From the NCBI GenBank assembly GCA_943737045.1, contig CALSFV010000053.1, forward strand, positions 248,001 to 312,000: a stretch of 64,000 bases of DNA, written 5' to 3'. The DNA comes from Parapristionchus giblindavisi (taxonomy: Eukaryota; Nematoda; Chromadorea; Rhabditida; Diplogasteridae). The notes below the pieces were generated by a model, which saw only the letters and a program-made list of their open reading frames with translations, did not search any database and was not told the origin of the DNA. The position numbers were made by a program, and so were the translations under genes. Of the stretch, positions 49,050-62,700 are shown piece by piece (positions within the stretch are counted from its first letter, which is position 1; every line of letters begins with the position of its first letter).

Positions 49050-49160
49050 CTATTTTTACTCTCCGCATTGGCAGTACTCTCTCGTAGACAAAGAAAGCGA
49101 GAGAGAACGAGAGAGTGTGGCCAGAGTGGAGAGTTTCAAATTAGCTTGTAGTGTCGCTTT
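49050..49160. mobile_element. Hairpin MITE, CTCTCTCG family
   Basis: TACTCTCCGCATTGGCAGTA and ACTCTCTCGTAGACAAAG face AGAGTGTGGCCAGAGTGGAG. It lies immediately 3' of the small secreted gene's stop. Confidence 0.7.
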
Positions 49161-49166
49161 CAAAGA

Positions 49167-49568
49167 TCAAAGCATAAAGCGTACCACACGACACTGATCC
49201 ACAGCGTACGTGTCCGCACACAGATTCATGCAATTCCCAAAGTCATACATAGGATCTGAAAATCGATATTTTTCAAGTATCGATTGATTGATTTCCCTTA
49301 AGCATTGCATAGGTCGAATAGCTAGATTATCGGTTTTCAAAATCCGGTCAGGTTTTGCGATTTTTGTGCAATTTTGGCTCAAAATCCGGTGAGGTTTTTC
49401 GATTTTCGTGAAATTTTGGCTCAAAATCCGGTCAGGCGTGGTAGTTTGTAACATATACTATTCGACCTATGAAGTATCGATTGATACTTTGCGGGACTCA
49501 CCATTGCCAGCTAGAACAGGAGAAACGAGGGCGGCAATCAATAGCAGAAGAATGGCATGGACCCGCAT
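49167..49568 (-). CDS. Very small secreted peptide
   Basis: Exon 1 (49568-49502) encodes MRVHAILLLLIAALVSPV-LAGN, a textbook signal peptide with an AxA-like cleavage site. Exon 2 (49255-49167) joins in phase 1 and reads DPMYDFGNCMNLCADTY then AVDQCRVVRFML-stop, for 51 aa in all. The mature peptide would be about 30 residues with three cysteines (CxxxC plus one). If the GTACGC at 49184 is a donor instead, further exons would exist, but the DNA beyond is MITE. Possible roles include a secreted signalling or defence peptide; nothing in the sequence decides. Intron 1 (246 nt) carries a local repeat with AAAATCCGGTCAGG words. Confidence 0.6.
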
Positions 49569-49569
49569 G

Positions 49570-50450
49570 TTCTCGGTATTCAAGCAAATATGCGGCTAAT
49601 TGTAAGCGACTACGATTATTATTATTATTATTATGATTATTATTTTTAATTCTAACCACTCACCGCAAGAACGATTCGATAAAATGAGGTGAATTATATT
49701 ATATGAGTTATGCATACAAGATCATTTGTTCTTTAAAATTTAACTTGATTTCTAGAGAACAATGAACATGAATAAAGAATGATAATATCTCACTGCTGAT
49801 TATTGACCGTTCACCGATTATTGATCATTATCGATTATTGTTTATCGATTATTGACCTTTCATATGCGTCCAACTATCAGGCTTTATCAACATCACAAAA
49901 ATGATCGCATAAGGTAAGCATACGGTAATTTTACAGATAATGTACAGGAAAGATTAGGATAACAAAGTGAGCGGAAAGTGTTTTGGTGTTTCTAAAATTC
50001 TACATACATTTAGCTACACTACTATACAAATCTATATATTTAGCAAGGGAGAGGAGGATTGTGCGGTTCATTTGTGTGGTTTCCCAAAATCACTAGAGCT
50101 AACGGCACAAACAATATGATCTAAAATGCATGGAAGGATGCTCTACAGCGAGCAACGCTGTATGGGCAGAGCACTTCGAAACGTAGTGAAAGAGCACGTA
50201 GTCAAAGCACAAATTAACTATCGTATCCGTGGTTACGGTAGGAGTACTAGTGAAAGAATGGATATTATGACGGGGAGATACGGTAGCAAACCGGGGCCGA
50301 GGAATACTGTACGCCCACAAATAATCGATTGAAGAGACAAGATAAGGGATAGTAGCACGACAATCTAGGAAGATACGGTAGCAACCGGGGTCGAGGGATA
50401 CTGTAGGTAGACAAATCATCGATTGAAAATAGTAATAATCGAGAACAAAA
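49570..50450. other. Intergenic, two-copy repeat
   Basis: Contains an AT-rich stretch with ATTATTGAC repeats (49790-49860). A roughly 100-bp unit (GATACGGTAGCAAACCGGGG) is present twice at 50278-50430, the second copy close to the stop codon of the next gene. No gene recognised. Confidence 0.55.
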
Positions 50451-50451
50451 A

Positions 50452-50601
50452 TCAATCGATAACGGGAAGATCATCGAGAGCGGCCAGATATCTACTGGCT
50501 TCCTCCTCCACCGTGCTCGTGCTGCTTGAGCTATTCACTAGTGACGAATCCGACTCGCCCCAGGGAGCGCGGCCTGGGTACCGTATCTTCTCTGAAGCGC
50601 A

Positions 50602-50632
<31 letters not shown>

Positions 50633-53600
50633 ACAACCAATCAATCAATCAATCAAACATTCAATCAATCAATCAATCAATAACTACCAAGGATACAGTA
50701 ACCAACTTCGTTCTTCGTAGGATCGAGCGTAGGATAGATTCGACAAGTCCCTTCTTCTCGACCCATTCATCCTGGAATTGTCGCCGGCGAGAGCTTTGCG
50801 ATAGAACGGATCACGACAGATTCGCCTGAAAGCAGATATCAATCGATAATTACAAATCAATAATTACCAATCGATAATCACCAATCAATAGTTACCTATC
50901 GTTAATTACAAATCAATAATTACCAATCGATCATACAATCGTCACCTTATAAGGGAAGGGTACTTGGTCGTGTGTCTGAAAATTTAACAAAATGTATATG
51001 GTTGGAAAGAGGACATAATTCTAAGACTTTTTGGTCTTTTCGTTTTGTCGCCTCGGACTTTCTAAGGACCGAAAATCGATTTTGAAAAAGAGCAATTCCA
51101 TGGGTGAAATTTCAAGGGTCCAATGGCAGAGATATCTATTAGATACCTCATCTCGCCCTTGCATTCCTTCCCCAAGCAACACATGACGCAGTAGGTAAGA
51201 GGCTCTTCTATAATACTTTTGTGTGTTCGGTTTCAATGGTTCGATTCCTTTCGTTGCAACTTTTTTTTGCTCAATGTATTTTTGATCAAACAACGTTTAT
51301 ATGAACTTTATTAACAATTTAGCAGCAAATGTAACAGTCAATGCCTTTTCCCTTTTTCCAAGATTCGCCAGTAGCTCCCAAACTGCCACTGTACCCAAAA
51401 ACCCTCACCGATATCGCTACATTAGCGACGGACATCCATCAATCCCTTTATGTCACTATTTCCCTGTTTCGTATATTATGATGGAATAAAGAATAAGATA
51501 AGATAAGAACAACGGTGCATATTGGGCCAGAAACATGAGGAAGATAAATCGCCTGAAAATCGATGCTCCACGTGGACGACGGAAATGGTGAATCTTTTTT
51601 TTTACCTAATCAAATCTCGGAGAAAAAAAATATTTTCATCTCGCATTTCTTGCCCCTGTGGCGAGCCAGGCTGTACCATCTGCCCGCGCTGCAGATTTAG
51701 CTTCTGCTTTTCATGTTTCTGGCCCAATATGCACCGTTATTAAGTATTGGCTCTTCCATTTGTTGTTAAATTGTTAATAAAAAAGAGTGATCAAAAATAA
51801 AATAAGCAAAAAAAGTTGCAATGAAAAGAATCGAACCATTGAAACCGGACACACAAAAGATTTATAGACAAGCCTCTTACCTACTGCGCTACGTGTTGCT
51901 TGGCAGAGGAATGCAAGGGCGAGATGAGGTATCTGATAGATATGTCTGCCATTGGACCCTTGAAATTTCGCCCATGGAATTGCTGTTTTTTTCAAAATCG
52001 ATTTTCGGTGCTTAGGAAGTCCGAGGCGACAAAACGAAAAGACCAAAAAGTATTAGAATTTTGTCCTCTTTCCAACCATATACATTTTGTTAGATTTTCC
52101 GACACACGACCAAGTACCCTTCCCTTATTAGGACCTTATGATCTGTTCAAAAGTAGCGAAAAGAAAAGAATAGTAGAGAAAAGTCCTTCTACACGCTCTC
52201 TCGTTCTTTTTCGTTTAGTTTCTTTTCTTTTCGTGACTTTTCTAACACAATCATGCGCGAATATTCACACTTTCCATAATATGTGCGGGTACTTTTACAC
52301 ATGTCAATAGCCAGCCAACCAATACTTCCTACAGTAATCAATGAATAAGACCTACAGTAATCAATGAAAAAGACCTACAGTAATCAATGAATAACACCTA
52401 CAGTAATCAATGAATACGGCCTACAGTAATCAATGAATAACACCTACAGTAATCAATGAATAACACCTACAGTAATCAATGAATAAGACCTACAGTAATC
52501 AATGAATAACACCTACAGTAATCAATGAATAAGACCTACAGTAATCAATGAATAACACCTACAGTAATCAATGAATAACACCTACAGTAATCAATGAATA
52601 ACACCTACAGTAATCAATGAATACGGCCTACAGTAATCAATGAATAACACCTACAGTAATCAATGAATAACACCTACAGTAATCAATGAATAACACCTAC
52701 AGTAATCAATGAATAACACCTACAGTAATCAATGAATAACACCTACAGTAATCAATGAATAACACCTACAGTAATCAATGAATACGGCCTACAGTAATCT
52801 ATGAATATCCACCGTATACTCACTCACTTCGCATACTTCTTTTCGAGATCCTCAGGGGGCACACCGTAGTTGTCAGGAGGGTCGCTCTCGTCGTCCTTGT
52901 CGGTCTCACACTCGGACGCTTCGTCGATAGCGACCGAGGTTTGCTGTGCCATGCGTCTGGCTGCTGCACGTGTCGGATTGCGGCGCAAGCTGGAAAAATC
53001 AAAGATCAAAGATCAAAGATCAAATTGCCAACTGACTATGGCTCGATCGTACTCGTATTCTTGCGTTATCTACAGTACCCCTGGTCTCTCCAGCTAGATC
53101 TTTTTCTATTATACAATAACATTTCAGTTGAGGAAGAAAAACTACAAAATATTCAGAAAAAATATACCGTAAACTGAAGAAGAGGAAAGAATCATCGAAT
53201 AAAAAAGAAGAAAAAAATGTGACAGACCATGGGGGTCTATGAATGTGACGTCACGTTTGTCCTCAAACGGATTGTGGACACAGCATCAGATTCAACTCTA
53301 CTATTGAATTTCGAGTGCGACGCTTACCCGTTGACGATCGACGATGTGGTATGGGCAGAGGCTATGGATGATGATGATGATGAGAGAAGAGGACTGCAGT
53401 CATCGGATGGAGAACTGAAAACATACATTTTCACATCCTCATAATGAGATGTTTGACCCGCTATATATGGGTCACATTTTCGGGTCACTTGATGGGAAAC
53501 GAGCCTACCCACTTTTTAAAAACGCCGGCCTTTGCATCGAAAATGAATGACTGAAACCGAATGAACCATACAAATGTTCATGTTATCATCACGAATCTCA

Positions 53601-53685
53601 TTGTCATTTAGTGAATAAGTATAATGATTATTATATAATTTCACGACGCACACTATTTTTATCTACCGTTCTTGAGAGTATACTG

Positions 53686-53778
<93 letters not shown>

Positions 53779-56700
53779 ATATATTAATTCAATTATTTTA
53801 TTAACATTTTTCAATACGACTGACACGACTGCAATACGACTACTATGCCGCAGGCAAAACATATGTTTGCACATTTTGAATTACTATTAACTTAATTTGT
53901 TGAAGTGAAGAAGAAACTATTCATTCCGTTGTCTGATGTCCTGTTCAAAAGTCATGAAAAGAAAATCAGTGAAAACTCCCTTCGTTTTGCACACACTCTC
54001 GTCTCTTTTACTTTTCTATTAGAGACTTTTGAACGAAAATACAAGCTGAATTGCTTTGTTCTTTGATACAAAGAAGAAACCATTCACTTAACTATTCATT
54101 TAATTATCAACAGCAAGAGACATAATCACTGCTCACTGGGCAAAGCATACATTTTCGCCCCACTCACAATCAGTTGTTTTTGCGAATTATAAACTGACCC
54201 GAAATTAGAACAAAACTGACCCGATCTACATCTCAAGTACTCAAAACTGACCCGATCTTAGGTGATTCTTACTAATCTCGATCTCCCGCATATTCCTAGA
54301 TGGGTCTCGAGTTTCAAAACTGACCGCATCAACAAAAAGTGCTCACTCACAATGTGGGTGCTCGAAAATGTATGGGGCAAAGGCCAAATTTCGCGGGCAA
54401 CGCCGTGGTGCTCCCCGCGGTGTATCTACATACATTTTCGGTACCCTCGACGTTTATTTTTATATAGTGGGTTGATACACAAAATTCGTTATTTTACGCT
54501 TAAAAATCATTTTTAGCGCTTCCTTTCGCATCAAGTGACCTAAAATGGGCCTTGTATAGTGGGGCAATCCTCGCATTGCGAGGGTATGGCAATGCACGGT
54601 GTACCCCGCCAACCCAAAAAACCCCGGATAAGTAGAACGTACACTCACACGTAGAACTACGTAGAACGTAGAACTAGTAGAACTATCGGGCCTACATAGT
54701 GGAGTATGAATAATCACGACTTTGCTCGTCCCATCCCCATGATCGCTTGACGTGAATAAACTATTATTATTATTATTATTATTATTAAATAATAATGTAT
54801 TCACGTCATGCGATGAGCCCAGTTTGCCTGATTGATTCCCATATAGTTCTTACTTTATGCTCCCCTCCCTAACACCCTCTTTTATTCATCACAGTAATTT
54901 ATGAGAGTCTTATGCCTGCAGTCATATATTCACATTGTACTCGTTGCGCTCTCGGGCGTAGATAAAATATATAAATTATTATTATTATTAATACTCACAC
55001 GCAGAATTCGGCCAGCCAGCGGCTGTCCTCGGGCAGCCCATCCACGGTGATCTCGCCCGTCTGCAGCCGGTGCAGCAGCACCGTCTCGTCACTCGGATTC
55101 ACACGGTGCTGAACATGCACAAGATTACGGTAACTACTAAGTATAGGGTTACTGTAACTATTACAATCAATCGATATATCAGACTACGGTAACTACTAAT
55201 GACAGTCGATATATCAAACTACGGTAACTACTAATGACAGTCGATATATCAAACTACGGTTACTACTAATGACAATCGATATATCAGACTACGGTAACTA
55301 CTAATGACAGTCGATATATCAGACTACGGTAACTACTAATGACAGTCGATATATCAGACTACGGTAACTACTAATGACAATCGATATATCAGACTACGGT
55401 AACTACTACTTTCAATCGATATATCAGACTACGGTAACTACTACTGTCAATCGATATATCAGACTACCGTAACTACAGTATTCAATATATTGGGTTACTG
55501 TAACTATTACAATCAATCGATATATCAGACTACGGTAACTACTAATGACAGTCGATATATCAAACTACGGTAACTACTAATGACAATCGATATATCAGAC
55601 TACGGTAACTACTAATGACAGTCGATATATCAGACTACGGTAACTACTAATGACAATCGATATATCAGACTACGGTAACTACTACTTTCAATCGATATAT
55701 CAGACTACGGTAACTACTACTGTCAATCGATATATCAGACTACCGTAACTACAGTATTCAATATATTGGGTTACTGTAAATATTACAATCAATCGATATA
55801 TCAGACTACGGTAACTATTAATCACAGTCGATATATCAGACTACGGTAACTACTAATGACAATCGATATATCAGACTACGGTAACACTACTTTCAATCGA
55901 TATATCAGACTACGGTAACTACTACTGTCAATCGATATATCAGACTACCGTAACTACAGTATTCAATATATTGCGTTACTGTAACTATTGCAATCAATCA
56001 ATCGATCTTGCGGATTACGGTAGCACTGTACTCAATCAATCCATGATATGTACCGTACATCTTTGAATTCCTCGTAGAATGCGTCCTCATACGAGTCCAC
56101 CTCATTCGGCTGCTCGCGCTGCAATTATTGATCGATTATTGATTGAATACCGTCCGATAATTTAATTTAATTTATCTTACATTGAATAAAGGGGAGGCGT
56201 AGCGCAGTCGGTAGGGTGCACGACTGTGTTACGCAAGGTCCCGGGTTCGAACCCCGCGCTCGGCATGTCTCTTGCCACAAGACCACCCCAACAGGCCAAC
56301 CAAGCCTGGTCCAATTGGTACTGGTATTTTAAAAAAAACAGGAGTAAAGGGACGGTGTCGCGGGATGGCAACTGAGCGACAAATTATACCGTTAGATGCT
56401 ATGTGATGCGTGCACTCCGATAAAAAGAAGCCTGCGCATGTTCCGGACGCTGAAAAACACGTTGAAGACGGAACGGAACCTTTATGTGGTGTTACATTTT
56501 CAAAACGTGCGCACGCCGTGCGAACGTTTTGAAATGCACGGCGTGCGCACGCCGTGCATTTTTCTATACGGTGTTACATTTTGAAACGTGCGCACGCCGT
56601 GCGCTCGTTTTGAAAATGTAACACCACATTACCTTTACTTTTTTTCATTGAATATATGTGACAAAAAGTGATAAACAAATAGCGTGAATTATACTAGGTT

Positions 56701-59700
56701 GAGTCGAGGCGGGGGGGGGGGGGGGGGGGGGCGGAGAGAGGGAGTGGGGATAAGAATATAAGTGTAAAATGATCCGCTCCGAATATGGCGTGATCACTCA
56801 TTTTCCTCCCCTCATAATGTGGGCGCGAGAAAACGAATTATTTTTGCGTATAGCCTTGTCTTCCCTTGCGGGGCCTTGCGCATAGCCTTGCCTCACAAAA
56901 ATTGGAAAATTTCCAGTCATATCTGCTAAAAAATGACCATGCGCATAGCCTTGCCTTACAATTCTCCGGTTTTCGCATAGCCTTTCCCCCCAGCGTGCCC
57001 ACCTGTGATGCGAGTACCCGCCCTTTATATACGGCTCATTTTCAGCAGTAACCCACTATAGAACGCCAATTTTATGCGAAAAATTACAATTCAAGCAAAA
57101 AAGAACGAGATTACAATACTTGCGATTACCCTATCACAACTTTTATGATAATAGACCAGAATTTGGACCGAATACATCCCGGAATTAAATATTATACGGT
57201 CCTCGCGAGCAGCGAATAAAAAAAGCCAGCTGATGGAATTAATCCAGTTTAATTATATTGGAATGTTCCATTGTTTTCGATTTGGCTCCGGTGTGATAGA
57301 GAAGAGTTTATCATTATCTTACTCGTATTCTTTGCTCATACATTGCCATAACCTCGCAATGCGAGGATTGAACCACTATAGAAGGCCCATTTTAAGCCAC
57401 TTGATGCGAAAGGAAGCTAAAAATGACGATTTTTAGGCGAAAATAACAAATTTTGTGAATCAATCCACCCCATTTCGAGAATTGACCCACTATATAAAAA
57501 TAAACGGCGATGGCGCCGAAAATGTATGTTCTTTGTTAGTCGCTCTTCCTGTTCTGGGTATGTAGGTAATGTGGTAAAGTTATCGATTCGTACCTCATCG
57601 GCTACAGTAGCCGCGATGAAGATAGCCTTGCCTCGACGTCGATTGCGCACTGCCGAGAGATCACCGGCGCTGAGAATAAACAATCGATAATCCGATCGAT
57701 ATTCAATCGATGACAAAGGCTACCGTATCATACATCATGTATCGGTACCCTCGCCGTTGATTTTAACATAGCGGGTCAATTTGCGAAATAGGGTGGGTTG
57801 ATTCACAAAATTCGTTATTTAAGCTTAAAAATCGTAATTTTTAGGCTTCTTTTCGCATCAAGTGGCCTAGAATGGGCCTTATATAGTGGGTCAATCCTCG
57901 CATTGCGAGGGTATTCAGGTTGAAGTATATTATATAAAACATGCGTCCGTACTCTAGATAACTATGTCAATCTAGGCACCGCATACCTCTTTGTGGACGG
58001 CGCCTTTCGGCCAATCTCCTTCTTCCTCTTCTTATTCTCCTCGATGCCCCTAGATGGCGAGTACCGCAGGGCAGGCCTACGGCGTCGTCGTTGAGGCTGG
58101 CCCACTTCATCATCTACAATAATCGATAATCGATTACTCCTTTCACCGAATCCACCGTACTCCGACACCACAGTAACCAGGCATTCGCCAACAACAAATC
58201 TACATTGGACCAATCAGCATTTACAATTTTACAATGTAATGCTCTTCATCACGGGCATCATCATATTATTATCATATTCATACCATTATCAATCAGCATT
58301 AGCTAGCTCAATTTACCAAAATAAAATATGTTATGACACAATGCATTTCAATGTACACTCTGTGATAATGCTCTCTCGCTTTCTTTATCTACGAGAGAGT
58401 GTGGCTAGTGCGGAGAGTTTCAGATTAGTTCGGAGTATCCCTTTAAAAGATTGGGTCACGATAAAGCTTACCGAACGTATCGGGCTTAGTGAACGGCTGA
58501 GTAGTGATCGTGGCGGAATTCAAATTCGCGCCAGATAGATTTGACGTATTCGTGGTACGGTAAGGTACTGTAGTCGATCTCTGCTTCTCGTCAGGCAGCT
58601 TGGTGTTTGCAATATCTTAAAAAATAATCGATATCTCAAAAATACCGTATCCAGATCTAATCGATACTAATCGATCTACGGTAATCGTGAAAGTAACAGT
58701 ACAGATCAGTATTGCTAAAGAAATGCCACACTTAGTCAGATAATTAAATTAATATTATTAATAGATGTACAAGAATAATTTTTTGATTAAATAAGTTAAC
58801 TAGCAATGTGCCCTATGGAGTTTCGGCCGCTACGTCTAGACACCATAAAGCAGTGTCAAGCATAAATCGGTAATATAACCCGCTCACCGCAACTATTAGG
58901 TGTATTGATTGCATTTGGAGCGGCGGAATCTGTATCAGTGCGACGAGGTACGGTAGATCGGGTTACGGTAGCTCGGGTTACGGTAGATCGCACTCTCTCC
59001 GCACAACTCCGATCGGCGGCTTGCACTAAACGGTGCAGTTTGAGAAACAATACAAAACAAATTGATGCATAATAATAACTTTGCGTGTTTTCAGTGAGAA
59101 AAAGTATGTAAGTATATCAATATATGAGACGCATACTTTGTCTATTAGTTAGTGCGTGTTTCTCATATGCGAATGGTCATCATCTATTATTCATCGGTTC
59201 TCATTCGACATAGTGTCCAATATTGTTGATCAGCAAAGTTCATATACAAATAGAACAAATAGAGTCTCTCCTCTACTAATAACTACTTTTGATTCACTAA
59301 TATCTAATTTCATGAGTACATTTGCTTGTTTAACTATAACCTATTTCTATTTTAAATATCTATTCAAATCACTCTCGCCTGCTACTTTGTTCTAGGTTCG
59401 TGAAGGTTCTAGCAGACAATTTCAAATCGTTCATTTCTTGTGAAAGCTATTGACAGTGTGATCGATAATTAACCAATAATCAATCAATAATCAATCGATA
59501 AATGATTGAAGAACTCACGAAACAGTGAATCTCGCCTCTACTAATAACTACTTTTGATTCAATAATATCTAATTGCATGAGTACATTTGCTTGTTTTACT
59601 ATAACCTATTTCTACTCACACAGAAAATTCTCTTAAATATAAGAAATTGAAATAAGAAATTGATTACTTACAATACGTTCTCCGAAATTGAATTTCTTAC

Positions 59701-62700
59701 TTTTTATAAGTGATTCAATTTCTTATAGCCGTAAGAAAATGATTTCTTATAAAATATAAGAAATCTATTTCTTATTCATCGCTACGATATTTTTAAGAAT
59801 TCAATTTCTTATATTTTTTCCCTGACCACTACAGAATATATTATTGATATATTAATACTGATACTTCTGCTGCTTTGTATATACTTATTCCAATTCTAGA
59901 AATGAAAACACTTTATGTGAATAGGGCATATCAAGATCAAAGGAACTATAACATCACATGGAATACAAAAACGTAACTGAGTTGGGGAGAACGAAGACAA
60001 ATGAACTGATAAAGCAAATAATATGGGATTATACTTCAACCATGCTATCTTCTTCATCAATATCTTCGTGTGAGATATCGAAGATGTCCATTCTCTTCAA
60101 TATCATACTCAACAGTAACAGGAACTTCATTACATATTAAAACGGCTACTCCCTCAGAGATTGAAGATGCCACTGTGAAATGATTCACGTATTTAATTGA
60201 ACACATAATTGGACGGCTCCTATACAATAATCGAAATACCTCCCTGAAACAATATCACTATCGATTAATAAACTAATTTAGGTAACAAACCTTCTCATCA
60301 TAAGCATTGTTAGTGCTAGAGTTAGTGAGAACTAAAAAACCAATATCTCCATTTCCAGTAAAAGTTACTCCAGTCTACAATGTACATATGTATATAAATA
60401 TTATGCTTTCATTTGAAATAAAAAAAGCCAACCTGCTTGCAATTAGTGGCAGTAATATTAAGAGGGTTAGATGACATTGAAAGATCCTTGCAAGTCGTTT
60501 TAGAATTCCGCTGAAGGCATAGAGATTACTACAGAGTAATCCTGATCAGGGATACCAAGATGTTCCATATCGATATCAATCATTTTAACAGTAACATCCT
60601 ATAAAATCATTTTATACTTGATTTACAAACATGTACAGACATTAAATTACCTGAGTCTTGTCCCGCTTAGTGTCACAGAATGAAAAAATGTAGCATGCTG
60701 GATCATGTAGGTATCGACGTTATTAGCGCACTTGAGAGCCCTACTCATGTTGATCAAGCTCATTCCAAGGTTGAAACTACGATCATGTCGATAAGTATCG
60801 AATAGACCCACCTGCAATGAAGCCCATTATGTGAACAATGAGAACTGTTATACCTTGATAAACGAGAGCGACGTGGGATGAATCCTCGAAGACACATAGC
60901 AGATTCCGAGCAACAAATGAGCATCAGATACTAGTTTCTTGATAGCTTCAACGGTCTTCTTCCTTGAGGGCTTGTGAAGGGCAGCATTAGCGAGCTTCTC
61001 TTCAAACATTTCGCAACTGTTCTGCAATAGATCTGTGTTATTCAACTAAATACGTAGTGAGTAGTTGCATGCTGTAAAATGGAACAGCAACGAGTATAAC
61101 GAACAAGAAAACGATATGAAAACGACGTAGCAACAGCAAGAAAAATAGATCTGTTTGAAGGCCAAATTTTGCCGCAATGATTACCGTATACATTGTTGCG
61201 CATACCAAATAAGTAACACAACATTTGGATCATTAACTAACGTTATTCAAAAGTTAATGGAATTGATTGATAAAAAAAACAAAATAAATACGAAAATAAA
61301 TTAAATATAAGAAATTGAAAAAGTAAGAAAAATAATAATTTCTCTTAAAAATAAGAAATTCAAAGGCAATTTTCTCAAATATAAGAAATATGAAGAATAA
61401 GAAATGTATTTCTGACATTAAAATCATCATACATTTCTTATTTATAAGAAATTCGTATATAAGAAATTGATTTCTTATTGTAAACTCCGCCCCTTTCTTG
61501 TATTATTTCTTAAAAATAAGAAATTTAAGGAATAAGAAATTGAAAAATAAGAGAATTTTCTGTGTGAGTATTTTAAATATCTATTCAAATCACTCTCGCC
61601 TGCTACTTTGTTCTAGGTTCGTGAAGGTTCTAGCAGACAATTTCAAATCGTTCATTTCTTGTGAAAGCTATTGACAGTGTGATCGATAATTAACCAATAA
61701 TCAATCAATAATCAATCGATAAATGATTGAAGAACTCACGAAACAGTGAATCTCGCCTCTACTAATAACTACTTTTGATTCAATAATATCTAATTGCATG
61801 AGTACATTTGCTTGTTTTACTATAACCTATTTCTATTTTAAATATCTATTCAAATCACTCTCGCCTGCTACTTTGTTCTAGGTTCGTGAAGGTTCTAGCT
61901 TGCAATTTCAAATCGTTCGTTTTTGTGACAGCTATTGGCAGTGTGATCGATAATTAACCAATAATCAATCAGTAATCAATCAAAAAATGATTGAACAACT
62001 CACGAAACAGTGAATCTCGCCTCTACTATCAACTACTTTTGATTCACTAATATCTAATTTCATGAGTACATTTGCTTGTTTAACTATAACCTATTTCGAT
62101 TTTAAATAGCTATTCAAATCCCTCTCGCCTGCTACTAGTTTCTACTTACGTGAAGATTATAGGTGACAATTTCAAATCGTTCGGTTCTTGTGAGAGCCAT
62201 TGGCAGAGTGATCGATAATTAACCAATAATCAATCAATAATCAATCGGTAAATGATTGAACGTCTCACGAAACAGTGAATCTCGCCTCTACCAACAACTA
62301 CTTTTGATTAACTAATCTCTAATTTCATGAGTACATTTGCTTGTTTAAATATAACCTATTTCTATTTTAAATATCTATTCAAATCACTCTCGCCTGCTAC
62401 TTTGTTCTAGGTTCGTGAAGGTTCTAGCTTGCAATTTCAAATCGTTCGTTTTTGTGACAGCTATTGGCAGTGTGATCGATAATTAACCAATAATCAATCA
62501 GTAATCAATCAAAAAATGATTGAACAACTCACGAAACAGTGAATCTCGCCTCTACTATCAACTACTTTTGATTCACTAATATCTAATTTCATGAGTACAT
62601 TTGCTTGTTTAACTATAACCTATTTCGATTTTAAATAGCTATTCAAATCCCTCTCGCCTGCTACTAGTTTCTACTTACGTGAAGATTATAGGTGACAATT

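Larger units (their letters stand above)
47940..49160. other. Intergenic with three MITEs
   Basis: Between the zinc-finger gene and the small secreted gene. It contains an inverted-repeat element at about 48389-48662 (CACTGAATTCATC ends), the GGCACTAC element at 48906-49047, and a CTCTCTCG hairpin at 49050-49160. No coding exon is supported. Confidence 0.6.
50945..52132. mobile_element. Foldback element with a tRNA-like sequence in each arm
   Basis: Arms of about 330 bp (50945-51290 and 51812-52132) are close reverse complements, with ends AAGGGAAGGGTACTTGG and CCAAGTACCCTTCCCTT. Each arm includes a tRNA-like block pointing to the centre. The 500-bp middle holds another inverted-repeat element (51509-51739). 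The whole lies in the last intron of the Arg/Ser-rich gene. Confidence 0.85.

Noticed and set aside
52329..52801. Possible CRISPR-like direct repeats
   Set aside because: Units are contiguous with no unique spacers, lie in a spliced eukaryotic intron and have no cas genes; an ordinary tandem repeat.
56193..56270. Functional tRNA gene
   Set aside because: A and B boxes are good but the two acceptor strands do not pair and a SINE-like body follows.
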